Below are positions 53,813 to 63,131 of a stretch of 64,000 bases of DNA, piece by piece. A program made the translations under genes and the position numbers. Source of the stretch: an uncultured Sulfitobacter sp. (GTDB lineage: Bacteria; Pseudomonadota; Alphaproteobacteria; Rhodobacterales; Rhodobacteraceae). The stretch's first letter is position 1. Each line of letters begins with the position of its first letter. The notes beneath the pieces were generated by a model, which was given only the letters and a program-made list of their open reading frames with translations, ran no database searches and was not told the DNA's origin. Location of the stretch: contig CANMXJ010000006.1 in assembly GCA_947501805.1 (NCBI GenBank), positions 1 to 64,000 of the forward strand, given 5' to 3'.

Positions 53813-54757
53813 TTAGTATAGCGCCACCGGATTGATCATCGCCTGTACGCTACCCTGAATGCGGGGCTGGCCCAGGACGAACATGAACTCCGACACGCCT
53901 TCGCGGACCAGTGGTCCGACATTCATCGTCTCCAGTATGTAGATGCCGTTATCCTTGAGCAGCGTGACATGGCCGTAGAACACCTTGTCCCCCTCGGCGG
54001 GTGGTACTGCGTCCAGACCCCATGTGTCAGCGCCGACAGCCATCGGGTTCAGCGACGCCAGATAGACTGCGCCGGCGTTTGACAGGCCGGGCTCGGCTGC
54101 GCCCCATGCGGCGGGGTTGCTTTGGAACATACCGTCGGTCCAGCCTGTGTAAAACAGAATGATATCACCTTCGCCCAGCGTCACGGCCTGTGCCTCGGCG
54201 GCGGCTTTGATCTCGGCCTCACCAAAGCTCTGGCCTGCCTGCATCACGTCAACACCTGCCTGCGCGGCCATATCGAGGACCACGCCACGCCCGACAAGGG
54301 GTGGCACAGCGTGGGTACCGAGTTTGGTCAGGCCGGTAATCACGCTGATCTCTTTTTCGTCCAGGCAATTGTAATACATGCCATCCTCACCCAGATGCCC
54401 CAACCCGTCGAGTTGCGAGCCGATACCGATCCATGTTTGCAGGATGTCGTCGTTGTAATTGCCTTCATACCCGAAGCCGGACAGTTTGATGCCACCTTGC
54501 TGGTTGGGTTGTACCACCTGCAGATTCAAAGAGCGCGGTGGAAAGGCTGGTGTATCAGGCCCGATGGTGATGCCCAACGGCATGGATTTGCCTTGCTTGA
54601 TCAGTTTGGCAGCTTCCAGCGTGCGTTCGGGTGTGACCAGATTGGCGGATCCGATCGTGTCATCCACACCCCACTTGGACGGTGCGCACTCCTGAGCAAT
54701 TGCGATCCCTGTGCTCAGGCCCAATGCGACGACAGCGCTTGCGAAGTTCTTTAACAT
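53813..54757 (-). CDS. Secreted cyclase-family protein (kynurenine formamidase-like fold)
   Basis: The 314-residue protein has a signal peptide (MLKNFASAVVALGLSTGIAIA) and a cyclase/amidohydrolase fold. The metal motif HxGTHxDxPxH of kynurenine formamidases is changed to GSQLDGLGHLGED here, keeping Asp and the last His but not the first His; similar variants occur in this family. Whether it is still a hydrolase is open. The ATG has a GGGAGGAA site. It is monocistronic. Confidence 0.82.
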   Translation of the reverse strand: MLKNFASAVVALGLSTGIAIAQECAPSKWGVDDTIGSANLVTPERTLEAAKLIKQGKSMPLGITIGPDTPAFPPRSLNLQVVQPNQQGGIKLSGFGYEGNYNDDILQTWIGIGSQLDGLGHLGEDGMYYNCLDEKEISVITGLTKLGTHAVPPLVGRGVVLDMAAQAGVDVMQAGQSFGEAEIKAAAEAQAVTLGEGDIILFYTGWTDGMFQSNPAAWGAAEPGLSNAGAVYLASLNPMAVGADTWGLDAVPPAEGDKVFYGHVTLLKDNGIYILETMNVGPLVREGVSEFMFVLGQPRIQGSVQAMINPVALY

Positions 54758-54879
54758 GTTTTCCTCCCAGTTGATGCAAGAGAGGGCGCAGTCAGAGATG
54801 CGCAGCCTCCTACTGAAATCAGGCTAACATGATTCTTCTACCGCTGATTGTAACGTAGCGTCACCTTGGTTCAGTGACC

Positions 54880-55473
54880 TTAGTAATCTACGCCGCGCTG
54901 GGCTTTGATGCCTGCCTTGAACGGGTGTTTCACTTCGGTCATTTCTGTCACCAGATCGGCGTATTCACAGAGTTCGGGTTTGGCGTCGCGACCCGTCAGG
55001 ATTACCCCAGTACGTTTGTCACGCGCGTCTAAGCCTGCGATTACATCTTCAACCGACAGATAATCATAGCGCATCGCGATGTTGATTTCGTCCATGACAA
55101 TCAGGTCATACTCTCCGCTTTCCATCATTTCGCACCCTTTGGCGAATGCAGCTTGAGCGGCGGCAATGTCGCGGTCCTTGTCTTGGGTGTCCCATGTGAA
55201 GCCTTCGCCCATGGTGTGCCATGTGACCTCGCCCAGGCGGTCGAAAAACTGGCGTTCGCCTGTCTTCCATTTACCTTTGATAAACTGGATCACGCCAACC
55301 TTTTGCTTCCAGCCCAAGGCGCGTACGATCACGCCGAAAGCGGACGAGGATTTGCCCTTGCCCGCGCCGGTATGAATCAGCACCAGACCTTTCTCGGGAT
55401 CTTGCAACTCAGCGACTTTCTTGCGCTGGGCGGTCTGGCGTTCCTGCATTTTTGTTTTGTGATCATCTGACAT
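54880..55473 (-). CDS. cobO: Cob(I)yrinic acid a,c-diamide adenosyltransferase CobO
   Basis: The 197-residue CobA/CobO-type enzyme has a P-loop at residues 36-42 (GAGKGKS) and the adenosylation motif NIAMRYDYLSVEDV. It transfers the adenosyl group of ATP to reduced corrinoid on the way to cobalamin. It follows the EamA gene on the same strand by 9 bp, so they may share a transcript. The rest of the cobalamin pathway is outside the window; QueG here needs cobalamin. Confidence 0.95.
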   Translation of the reverse strand: MSDDHKTKMQERQTAQRKKVAELQDPEKGLVLIHTGAGKGKSSSAFGVIVRALGWKQKVGVIQFIKGKWKTGERQFFDRLGEVTWHTMGEGFTWDTQDKDRDIAAAQAAFAKGCEMMESGEYDLIVMDEINIAMRYDYLSVEDVIAGLDARDKRTGVILTGRDAKPELCEYADLVTEMTEVKHPFKAGIKAQRGVDY

Positions 55474-55482
55474 GTGATGTCC

Positions 55483-56457
55483 TTAGTTTGGTGTGCCGGA
55501 GGGCGGTGCGACGGGTTTTGATTTGCTGCGATCCAGCCCCAGTTGCCGTTCGCGCCATATGATCAGCACACCGCCTGCAATGACAAGGGCCGCACCGATC
55601 AATATCGTCGCGGTTGGCACTTCGCTGAAGACAAGCCAGCCGATGAGAGTGGCAAAAATCATCGAGGAATAGTCAAACGGGGCCAGCATGGATGCGGTAC
55701 CAAAGCGGTAGGATGACGTGACCATGATCTGTGCCACACCGCCGATCAGGCCCGCACAGATAATCAGTCCCAGAACGCTGAAACCCGGTGAGGTCCAGGT
55801 GAGGGAGGGCGTTGGAAAGATCCAGCCAAGCGGGAGACTGAGCAGGGATACCATCGTTGCGGTGAGCGAGAAATAGAACACAATGGCGCTTGTGCTGTCA
55901 GTCTGGACCAGTTTGCGCACATGAATCTGGACCATTGCACGCAGAATAGCGGCAGCAAGTACCATAAGGGCACCCAGAGTTGCGGCGCTGGTGTAGTCTT
56001 GATCAAGCGACAGTCGCGGCGCGATCACGATCATTACCCCGACAAGTCCAAGGGCCACGGCAGAAAGGCGGAACAGGCGCACCCGTTCTCCAAGGAAAAT
56101 TGCGGCGAAGATTACGGTGAACATGGGTGTGGCATAGCCAATGGCGGTGACTTCGGGCAGGGGCAAAAGCGCCAGACCCGCGAATGTCAGTGCCATAGCG
56201 GTAGTGCCGAACAGCCCGCGCCAGACGTGGCCAAAGATATTGTTTGCCTTGAACCCATCGTGCAGATGGCCCTGTTGCCAAAGCCATGCAACGATGATCG
56301 GCATTGCAAAGAGAGAGCGAAAGAAGACCGCCTGTCCGGGGGGAACCTGTCCAGAAGCGGATTTGATCAGCGCCGCCATGACCATGAACAAAAACACCGC
56401 ACCTGTTTTCAGGGCAATGGCGCGGGCGGGATTATTCTGGGTGAGGGATGCGGACAT
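55483..56457 (-). CDS. EamA-family transporter, second copy in window
   Basis: The 324-residue membrane protein has two EamA repeats with about ten helices and a basic C-terminal tail. The substrate is unknown. It precedes cobO by 9 bp, but no link to cobalamin or metal transport can be shown. Confidence 0.88.
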   Translation of the reverse strand: MSASLTQNNPARAIALKTGAVFLFMVMAALIKSASGQVPPGQAVFFRSLFAMPIIVAWLWQQGHLHDGFKANNIFGHVWRGLFGTTAMALTFAGLALLPLPEVTAIGYATPMFTVIFAAIFLGERVRLFRLSAVALGLVGVMIVIAPRLSLDQDYTSAATLGALMVLAAAILRAMVQIHVRKLVQTDSTSAIVFYFSLTATMVSLLSLPLGWIFPTPSLTWTSPGFSVLGLIICAGLIGGVAQIMVTSSYRFGTASMLAPFDYSSMIFATLIGWLVFSEVPTATILIGAALVIAGGVLIIWRERQLGLDRSKSKPVAPPSGTPN

Positions 56458-56499
56458 ACGCGTGTAATGCGCCTCGCATCCCGGAAGTGCAAGATGGCC

Positions 56500-56880
56500 C
56501 TAACCAAGTTTTGCCACACCAAGGGGTACAGCGAATTCCAGACACCAGATGTACAACTCGTTAAAATCGCTGATGTCGATGCCAGCTGGCACAATGTAGC
56601 TTTGTGTGCCGGTGATCTGTTTCAACTCCCCCAGATTTGCGCCATCTGCGAATATGCCGTCCTTGCCAAAGCCCACATGCGGGTCTGGCGCGCCGTCGAG
56701 TGAAAAGTTGGCATCAAAGGTGACTGTTGATGTCCCATCGGCGTTCTTGGTGATGCTGACGCCGCCGGTCGTGATGTGTTCGCTGGCACCGACAAAGGTG
56801 CCGGACGTGTCAGCGAAGACGGCAGAGACCGGACCGACAATCAGGAAGGCGGTAATGGTTGCTTTTACGATATTTTTCAT
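56500..56880 (-). CDS. DM13-domain exported protein
   Basis: The 126-residue protein has a signal peptide (MKNIVKATITAFLIVGPVSAVFA) and a DM13 domain: GTFVGASEHITTGGVSI, VGFGKDGIF and the terminal ELYIWCLEFAVPLGVAKLG with the conserved Trp-Cys. DM13 domains are proposed to be redox or electron-carrying cytochrome-like modules, but this is unproven. The frame is open from 56982; the signal peptide fixes the ATG at 56880. It is divergent from a TetR gene. Confidence 0.85.
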   Translation of the reverse strand: MKNIVKATITAFLIVGPVSAVFADTSGTFVGASEHITTGGVSITKNADGTSTVTFDANFSLDGAPDPHVGFGKDGIFADGANLGELKQITGTQSYIVPAGIDISDFNELYIWCLEFAVPLGVAKLG

Positions 56881-56939
56881 GGGGTCGTTTCCTTTTTTGT
56901 GCGTTTTAAGCGTGGTTGCTGCATCTTGAGTATAATTAG

Positions 56940-56953
56940 GAACCAAGTGGTTC
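56940..56953. promoter_or_regulatory. Palindrome A in the DM13-TetR promoter region
   Basis: GAACCAAGTGGTTC has 6-bp arms and a 2-bp centre, between the DM13 gene and the TetR gene. With the second palindrome it is a candidate TetR operator; a further ACACA...TGTGT repeat spans 56957-56977. Confidence 0.5.
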
Positions 56954-56984
56954 AATACACAGTTGCGTGAGTTGTGTAACATTC

Positions 56985-56995
56985 AGTTCCGAACT
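56985..56995. promoter_or_regulatory. Palindrome B in the DM13-TetR promoter region
   Basis: AGTTCCGAACT is a perfect palindrome with a one-base centre, 29 bp before the tetR start. It shares the GTTC/GAAC core with palindrome A. Confidence 0.5.
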
Positions 56996-57024
56996 ATATG
57001 GCGGGAAGAACAAGGAGACAGGCG

Positions 57025-57618
57025 ATGGCACGACCAAGAGAGTTTGAACCGGATGAAGCGATAGAGAAGGCCATGCAAGTCTTCTGGCGACATGGCTATG
57101 AAGAATCATCCCTGCCTGATCTGCTGTCTGGCATGGGGTTGACCCGCGGGAGTCTTTACAAGGCGTTCAAGGACAAGAAAAACTTGTTTCTATTGGTGAT
57201 GAACAGGTACGAGGCCGCGCAGGTTGATGCGGCTGTGACGCTGCTGAACAACAAGGAAATTGCAGACGGACGGGACCGCGTTTTGCAGATGTTCAAGGGG
57301 CTGGTCGCAGCGGTTGAAGCGGGGGATCATCGCGGATGTCTGCTCTGTACCGCAGCGGCAGGGTCTGCAGCGAATGATCCGGACATTGCCAAGATTGTAC
57401 ATGAAGGGTTGACCAAGATGCAGGCGGCATTCTTGCAGGCGTTGCAGGATGCGCCGGACTTGAGCGCGCTTTCCAAGCAGAAAAGATCGCAACTGGCCAA
57501 TACGTTGCTGACACAATACATCGGTTTGCGGATGCTGGCGCGGTCACAATTGCCGCTGGGAGTGCTGGAGCAAGCGGTTCAGGGCGTTCAGGATATTCTG
57601 GAAGGCGCTGCTAGGTAG
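57025..57618 (+). CDS. TetR/AcrR-family regulator
   Basis: The 197-residue regulator has the TetR DNA-binding helices at the N-terminus (SLPDLLSGMGLTRGSLYKAF) and a helical ligand domain with a Cys pair in GCLLCTAAAGSAAND. The ATG at 57025 has GGAGA upstream and is preferred to 56998. Divergent from the DM13 gene with two palindromes between, it probably represses that gene and itself. It ends 8 bp from the convergent aroC. Confidence 0.9.
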   Translation: MARPREFEPDEAIEKAMQVFWRHGYEESSLPDLLSGMGLTRGSLYKAFKDKKNLFLLVMNRYEAAQVDAAVTLLNNKEIADGRDRVLQMFKGLVAAVEAGDHRGCLLCTAAAGSAANDPDIAKIVHEGLTKMQAAFLQALQDAPDLSALSKQKRSQLANTLLTQYIGLRMLARSQLPLGVLEQAVQGVQDILEGAAR

Positions 57619-57626
57619 AACCGCTT

Positions 57627-58730
57627 TCAGCCAATGTGCCCTCGATTCTCTCCGACCTGTCCACGGTGCAGCAACATGTGATCGAGCAACACGCAGGCCA
57701 TCATCGCCTCACCTACCGGAACGGCACGGATGCCAACGCAAGGATCATGGCGGCCCTTGGTGATGATCTCGGTTTCCTCGCCGGATTTGGTGATCGTCTT
57801 GCGGGTGGTGAGAATACTTGAGGTTGGTTTCACGGCAAAGCGCACGACAATGTCCTGCCCTGTACTGATGCCACCCAAAATACCGCCCGCATGGTTCGAG
57901 GAATAGCGCGGCTGGCCGTCTTCGCCCATAAAGATTTCATCCGCGTTTAATTCGCCCGTCAGCATGGCGGCGGACATGCCTTCGCCAATCTCTACGCCTT
58001 TGACAGCGTTGATCGACATCATTGCCGCCGCCAGATCGGTGTCGAGCTTGCCGTACACCGGCGCACCCAGACCCGCAGGTACACCGCGCGCGGTGACTTC
58101 GATGATCGCGCCCACGGACGATCCTGACTTGCGCAAGCCATCGAGATAATCGGCCCAGTCTGTCGCGGCTTTTGCATCAGGCACCCAAAACGGGTTCTGC
58201 TCGATCTGCTCCCAATCGAACGCATCGCGGTCGATCTGGTGCGGTCCCATCTGCACCATATATCCAGTGATCTGCACATTCGGCGCAATCGCTTTGATCG
58301 CTTCCCGCGCAAGACCGCCCGCCGCGACACGGCTCGCCGTTTCCCGCGCCGAAGAGCGCCCGCCGCCGCGATAATCGCGGATGCCGTATTTCTGGAAATA
58401 GGTGATATCGGCGTGACCGGGGCGGAACTTGTCCATGATATCGCCGTAGTCTTTTGACCGCTGGTCGGTGTTTTCGATCATCAACTGGATGGGCGTGCCG
58501 GTGGTGACGCCTTCAAACACGCCGGAAAGAATCTTAACCTCATCCGCTTCACGCCGCTGGGTGGTGTATTTGTTCTGCCCCGGTTTACGCTTGTCGAGCC
58601 AATGCTGGATCATCTCGGCGGTGACCGGCACGCCCGGAGGGCAGCCGTCAACGGTTGCGCCCAAAGCCGGCCCATGGCTTTCGCCCCAAGTGGTCACGCG
58701 GAAAAGATGGCCAAAGCTGTTGATCGACAT
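57627..58730 (-). CDS. aroC: Chorismate synthase AroC
   Basis: The 367-residue enzyme removes phosphate from EPSP to make chorismate, needing reduced FMN. The three signature blocks are [36 protein letters not shown] and [17 protein letters not shown]. The ATG at 58730 is used instead of the 58757 frame start. It lies convergent to the TetR gene. Confidence 0.97.
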   Translation of the reverse strand: MSINSFGHLFRVTTWGESHGPALGATVDGCPPGVPVTAEMIQHWLDKRKPGQNKYTTQRREADEVKILSGVFEGVTTGTPIQLMIENTDQRSKDYGDIMDKFRPGHADITYFQKYGIRDYRGGGRSSARETASRVAAGGLAREAIKAIAPNVQITGYMVQMGPHQIDRDAFDWEQIEQNPFWVPDAKAATDWADYLDGLRKSGSSVGAIIEVTARGVPAGLGAPVYGKLDTDLAAAMMSINAVKGVEIGEGMSAAMLTGELNADEIFMGEDGQPRYSSNHAGGILGGISTGQDIVVRFAVKPTSSILTTRKTITKSGEETEIITKGRHDPCVGIRAVPVGEAMMACVLLDHMLLHRGQVGENRGHIG

Positions 58731-58973
58731 ATGTGATGCTCCTGTTGGGAAGAGCATTAGCGAGGTGGGGGTGGTGGCTCAAGGGGGGAGATACCTGAGT
58801 ATCGGCTTTGAGGTTGGCAGTGTACAATTTACCGCATTTGAGAAAATCCGTCTTATAAGCACTGAAACATGGCAGAAAACCCCGTGTGAATGTATGTAGT
58901 GTTTTCTGAAAGCCACCTCGCGACAAGCCCGCGTATTCCAAATCTTGAATTCTTATTAGCAGGGACAGCATCA

Positions 58974-59660
58974 TTGGCGTTTCGTTTTAAACTTCGTCTG
59001 TTTGCGATAGCGATTTGGCCAATTTTTACGATGCAAGCGCTAGCAGATGGAATATGCGACCAAAGTGATGGCACAGACGTAACGATCGTTCTGAAAGACT
59101 CTGATGCGGTCCAGAAACTGTCGCTCAAAATCAATCAAGCTTATTTTGATCAACGGTTCATACCTCAATCCGGTAGCGAGAAAAGAGCGCTTGGTTTGAG
59201 GCTAAATGCCATGAACTTCGCCCCTTGGCCCAAGGAAATTAGACCTCATCAATCGGAAGGTCCGTATTTGCGCTTCCTCATGGCGAGTTTTCTTCCTTTC
59301 GAATTGATTGCCCAACGCTTTGCAACCTTCAACCTTGGATACAAATTTACAGATGAAATAGTTTGGCAGGAACGATCGGGTCCGAATGGTCTCCTGACAT
59401 TTGTTGGACCGCCATTAACAAACCCTCGAAAGGGGTTCGTATCTAGCAGAAAAGACATATATTTTGCACGAAACGACCAGGGTAAGATGTCGGATATCAT
59501 TGTTTGCAAGCGCCCTGGCAAAACGCCTTTTGTAAGTTGTGAGCACTTTATTGAGCAAGGTGACGTAGACATTAAGTTGGGGTACGCGCCTGATTTTCTG
59601 CCTGAATGGCGACGCCTTTCGGACGACGCGAAATCCTTTTTCGATTGCATCAAGGAGTAG
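58974..59660 (+). CDS. Uncharacterised exported protein
   Basis: I do not recognise the family. With a TTG start at 58974 (AGGGA 8 bases upstream) the 228-residue protein begins with a good signal peptide: basic residues, hydrophobic FAIAIWPIFTMQ, cleavage after ALA. The longest frame starts at 58890 without a signal. The rest is a soluble, mixed sequence with several Cys, for example ICDQSDGTD and FVSCEHFIEQG. It is more AT-rich than its neighbours and lies between aroC (divergent) and the thiamine riboswitch. A lipid- or sugar-binding role cannot be judged. Confidence 0.65.
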   Translation: MAFRFKLRLFAIAIWPIFTMQALADGICDQSDGTDVTIVLKDSDAVQKLSLKINQAYFDQRFIPQSGSEKRALGLRLNAMNFAPWPKEIRPHQSEGPYLRFLMASFLPFELIAQRFATFNLGYKFTDEIVWQERSGPNGLLTFVGPPLTNPRKGFVSSRKDIYFARNDQGKMSDIIVCKRPGKTPFVSCEHFIEQGDVDIKLGYAPDFLPEWRRLSDDAKSFFDCIKE

Positions 59661-59790
59661 CTAAATCGGGTTTCATTTATGGTATTTTTGGCCCTTTGCT
59701 GTCTTTGAATCTCGCACACCAGCAATGAGCGCGCTCACGGCAACCCTTCCTCCCCCTTGCCAACCCCCTCTCCTACCCCTATCCCTCTCC

Positions 59791-59875
59791 ATACCTCGGG
59801 GGGCTCGAAAGAGCTGAGATAGCGCAAGCTGACCCGTCGAACCTGAACCGGTTAACACCGGCGGAGGGAAGGTAT
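59791..59875 (+). ncRNA. TPP riboswitch (THI element)
   Basis: The conserved blocks of the thiamine diphosphate riboswitch are present in order: ATACCTC for P1, CTGAGAT (59814-59820), GACCCGTCGAACCTGA (59831-59846), then CCGGTTAACACCGG and GGAGGGAAGGTAT closing P1. It lies 46 bp before thiB, whose ribosome-binding site it likely masks when TPP is bound. A C-rich stretch of about 50 bases precedes it. Confidence 0.95.
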
Positions 59876-59920
59876 GGGCACTTCTCCAGCACTTCTCGTC
59901 GCCGCATTTTGGAGGATGCC

Positions 59921-60904
59921 ATGAAGGCTCTTACACTTGCTGCTACAACATTCATCGCCGCGTCAGCAGCCGCTGCGGATACACCTGAACTGACCGTTTA
60001 TGCGGGCGATTACTTTACCTCGGAATGGGGTCCTGGCCCTGTGATCGAGAAGGGTTTTGAGGAATTTTGCAACTGCGATCTGGTGTTTTCCACCGGCGAT
60101 CTGTTGCCGCGCCTTTTGTTGGAAGGGGAGCGGACCAAAGCGGATATCGTGATCGGTCTGACCTCGGATGTAACGGCCAAAGCCCGCGCAACGGGATTGT
60201 TCACAACGCATGGGCAGGACAATGGCGTGTTGACCCTGCCGATTGAATGGACGGACGACACCTTCCTGCCGTTCAATTACGGGCATACGGCGTTCATGTA
60301 TAACACGACAACGATGGCCACGCCGCCGGCGTCCTTCGAGGCGTTGCTGGCGATGCCGGATGACATCAAGATCGTGATCCAAGACCCGCGCACCTCGATT
60401 TCCGGTCTTGCGCTGGTTCTGTGGGTGCAGTCGGTTTACGGTGACAAGGCGGAGGAGGTCTGGGGCAAACTTGCACCGAAAATCTTGACGGTAACAAAAG
60501 ACTGGTCATCGAGCTACGGCATGTTCACGGACGGTGAAGCGGACATGGTGCTGAGTTACACAACCTCGCCCGCGTACCACATGTTTGCCGAAGATGATCA
60601 GACCAAGAAGGCCGCGATTTTCCCAGAGGGGCATTATTTCATGGTCGAAACCGTAGGCAAGATTGCCGCAACAGATCAGCCGGAACTCGCGGATATGTTC
60701 ATGGAATATGTTGTGTCTGAGGGTTTTCAGAAAGTGATCCCATCGGCGAACTGGTCACTGCCGTCTGCGTTGCCCCGTGCCGAATGGCCTGAAGGCTGGG
60801 ATCAGTTGGACCTGCCCGAAAAGGTACTGTTTTATAATGAAACGGAAGCAGCGGCCGTTCAGGATCAAGCGATTGAAGCATGGCGCAGCGCGCTGACCCA
60901 GTGA
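59921..60904 (+). CDS. thiB: Thiamine ABC transporter binding protein ThiB
   Basis: The 327-residue periplasmic protein has a signal peptide (MKALTLAATTFIAASAAAA) and the ThiB core DTPELTVYAGDYFTSEWGPG and LPFNYGHTAFMYN. It binds thiamine or its phosphates. GGAGG lies 5 bases before the ATG at 59921, just after the TPP riboswitch, which should turn the operon off when thiamine diphosphate is plentiful. The stop overlaps thiP. Confidence 0.95.
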   Translation: MKALTLAATTFIAASAAAADTPELTVYAGDYFTSEWGPGPVIEKGFEEFCNCDLVFSTGDLLPRLLLEGERTKADIVIGLTSDVTAKARATGLFTTHGQDNGVLTLPIEWTDDTFLPFNYGHTAFMYNTTTMATPPASFEALLAMPDDIKIVIQDPRTSISGLALVLWVQSVYGDKAEEVWGKLAPKILTVTKDWSSSYGMFTDGEADMVLSYTTSPAYHMFAEDDQTKKAAIFPEGHYFMVETVGKIAATDQPELADMFMEYVVSEGFQKVIPSANWSLPSALPRAEWPEGWDQLDLPEKVLFYNETEAAAVQDQAIEAWRSALTQ

Positions 60905-62436
60905 AGCGACACCTTGGCCTTACCGCCGCTGTCTTTACAGTGGCGGTGGTGGTCTTGGCCGCAGTTGGCATCGCCACGCGGATTGAACCAGCGTCCGGTT
61001 TAGGGCCGGGTGACTGGGCTGCAGTACGCTTTACCGTGCATCAGGCGCTTTGGTCGGCAGGTATTTCGGTGTTGTTGGCCATTCCAGTTGCCCGTGCCCT
61101 CGCGCGGCGGCAGTTTTTCGGGCGTGGTGCGTTGGTGACGGTGTTGGGCGCGCCGTTTATCCTGCCGGTTGTTGTAGCAGTTATGGGGCTGCTGGCGGTA
61201 TTCGGGCGTAATGGTTGGGCCAATGTGGCGTTGGATTTTTTCGGCTTGCCGCCGGTCTCGATCTATGGATTTCACGGCGTTGTTCTGGCGCATGTGTTTT
61301 TTAACCTGCCGCTCGCAACCCGCTTGCTTTTGCAGGGCTGGCAGAGCGTTCCGGCAGAGCGGTTTCGCCTTGCAGCGCAAGTGCGCCTGACCCCATGGGC
61401 CATGTTTCGTGCGGTTGAATGGCCTTTGATCCGGCAGATTGTGCCGGGTGTGGCGGCGTTGATTTTTGTCATTTGTCTGACCAGTTTTGCCGTGGCGCTT
61501 ACGCTGGGCGGTGGGCCACGGGCGACCACAATCGAACTGGCGATTTATCAGGCGTTCCGGTTTGATTTTGATCTGGGGCGGGCGGCGCTGTTGTCCTTGA
61601 CGCAGTTGGTATTGGCAGGTGGTGCAGCGTTGCTGGCATTGTGGATCATTCCGATGATTTCTGTTGGAGGTGGGCAGGACCGTCCTTTGGCCCGATGGGA
61701 CGGCCGCACTGTTTCACAGCGCGGATTGGACGTCCTTTTTGTCGGGTTGGCTGCTTGTTTCTTGCTGCTACCGCTTTTCGCCGTTGTTTTGCGTGGTTTG
61801 ATCGGGATGCCGCTGGTGCCGCAGGTGGTGTGGCAGGCGACCGGCGCATCGTTCATCGTGGCTGTGATCAGTGTCCTTGTCTTGTGTCTGCTGGCCTTGC
61901 CGATGGCAGGGTGGATTGCCTCGAAACGATCCGGCGGGGTTGAAGCTGTTGGTCTGCTGGGTCTGTCCGCTTCGCCGCTGATGATCGGCACGGGATGGTT
62001 CATCCTGATTAATCCGGTCATGAACCCTGCTGATCTGGCACTGCCTGTAACGGCGTTGATCAATGCGCTGATGGCCTTGCCGTTCTGTCTGCGAATTCTG
62101 GTGCCGCATTTGCGCGATACGATGCAGGATTTTGGTCGTTTAAGCGCGGCACTCGGGTTGCGGGGTTGGCCCTTGTGGCGCTGGGTGGTTTTGCCGCGGC
62201 TTGCCCCGCAGATTGGATTTGCGGCAGGGCTGACGGGTGCTTTGTCGATGGGTGATCTTGGTGTGATCGCCTTGTTTGCGGACGCGGATCGCGCAACATT
62301 GCCGTTGCAAATGTACCGTTTGATGGGCGCTTATCAAATGGAAGCGGCGGCGGGGGCGGCACTGATCCTTCTTGTTTCAGCGTTGGGCATATTCTGGACC
62401 TGTGATGCGATGGGGAGACGATATGCTTCGAATTGA
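60901..62436 (+). CDS. thiP: Thiamine ABC transporter permease ThiP
   Basis: The 511-residue protein has two homologous permease halves of six helices, with EAA-type loops such as VPAERFRLAAQVRLTPWAMF in the first half and FGRLSAALGLRGWPLWRWVV in the second. It forms the channel for thiamine uptake. The GTG at 60901 overlaps the thiB stop (GTGA) and is preferred to an ATG at 60880 inside thiB. thiQ overlaps its end. Confidence 0.93.
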   Translation: MKRHLGLTAAVFTVAVVVLAAVGIATRIEPASGLGPGDWAAVRFTVHQALWSAGISVLLAIPVARALARRQFFGRGALVTVLGAPFILPVVVAVMGLLAVFGRNGWANVALDFFGLPPVSIYGFHGVVLAHVFFNLPLATRLLLQGWQSVPAERFRLAAQVRLTPWAMFRAVEWPLIRQIVPGVAALIFVICLTSFAVALTLGGGPRATTIELAIYQAFRFDFDLGRAALLSLTQLVLAGGAALLALWIIPMISVGGGQDRPLARWDGRTVSQRGLDVLFVGLAACFLLLPLFAVVLRGLIGMPLVPQVVWQATGASFIVAVISVLVLCLLALPMAGWIASKRSGGVEAVGLLGLSASPLMIGTGWFILINPVMNPADLALPVTALINALMALPFCLRILVPHLRDTMQDFGRLSAALGLRGWPLWRWVVLPRLAPQIGFAAGLTGALSMGDLGVIALFADADRATLPLQMYRLMGAYQMEAAAGAALILLVSALGIFWTCDAMGRRYASN

Positions 62437-63115
62437 GGGCCTGGAGATTGTACAGGGCGCGTTCTGCCTGACGGCGAATATGACGCTGGAGGTGGGTCTT
62501 AAGTATGCGGTAATCGGGCCGTCGGGAGCGGGTAAATCAACGTTTTTAGGTGCCTTGTGTGGTTTTGTACCATTGCGGGCAGGGCGGCTGTTTTGGGAAG
62601 GTCAGGAGATCACAGACCAAGACCCGGGCAGGCGACCCATGACAATGCTGTTTCAGGACAACAACCTGTTCCCGCATCTGACGGTTTTGCAGAATGTCGG
62701 GTTGGGCATCAGGCCGGACTTGAGGTTGAACACGGCAGAAAAAACACAGGTTGAAGCTGCGTTGTCGCGTGTCGGATTGGCTGATCAGATGATCAAGAAA
62801 CCAGGTGCCTTGTCTGGCGGGCAACAAAGCCGTGTCGCATTGGCGCGGGTCTTGGTGCAGGCGCGCCCGTTGTTGCTGCTGGATGAACCCTTTGCGGCGC
62901 TGGGTCCGGCGTTGCGCAATGAAATGCTTGATCTGGTGCAGGATTTGGTGGCTGAAACCGGTGCAACGCTAATCATGGTAACACATGCGCCCGATGATGT
63001 GAGGCGCATTGCGGATCAGGTGATCTTTGTCGGCTCAGGTCGGGCGGAAGCGCCGAAACCGGCGGCGGAATTGATGGACAATCCGCCGCCGGAGTTACGC
63101 GCCTATTTGGGCTAG
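62423..63115 (+). CDS. thiQ: Thiamine ABC transporter ATPase ThiQ
   Basis: The 230-residue ATPase has Walker A GPSGAGKST (32-40), the signature ALSGGQQSR, Walker B LLLLDEPFAALG and the switch His in VTHAPDD. It powers ThiBP. The ATG at 62423, after GGGGAGA, overlaps thiP by 14 bases. It is the last gene of the riboswitch-controlled operon and ends 16 bp from convergent ribH. Confidence 0.95.
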   Translation: MLRIEGLEIVQGAFCLTANMTLEVGLKYAVIGPSGAGKSTFLGALCGFVPLRAGRLFWEGQEITDQDPGRRPMTMLFQDNNLFPHLTVLQNVGLGIRPDLRLNTAEKTQVEAALSRVGLADQMIKKPGALSGGQQSRVALARVLVQARPLLLLDEPFAALGPALRNEMLDLVQDLVAETGATLIMVTHAPDDVRRIADQVIFVGSGRAEAPKPAAELMDNPPPELRAYLG

Positions 63116-63131
63116 TTGTGGTTGTTACGGA

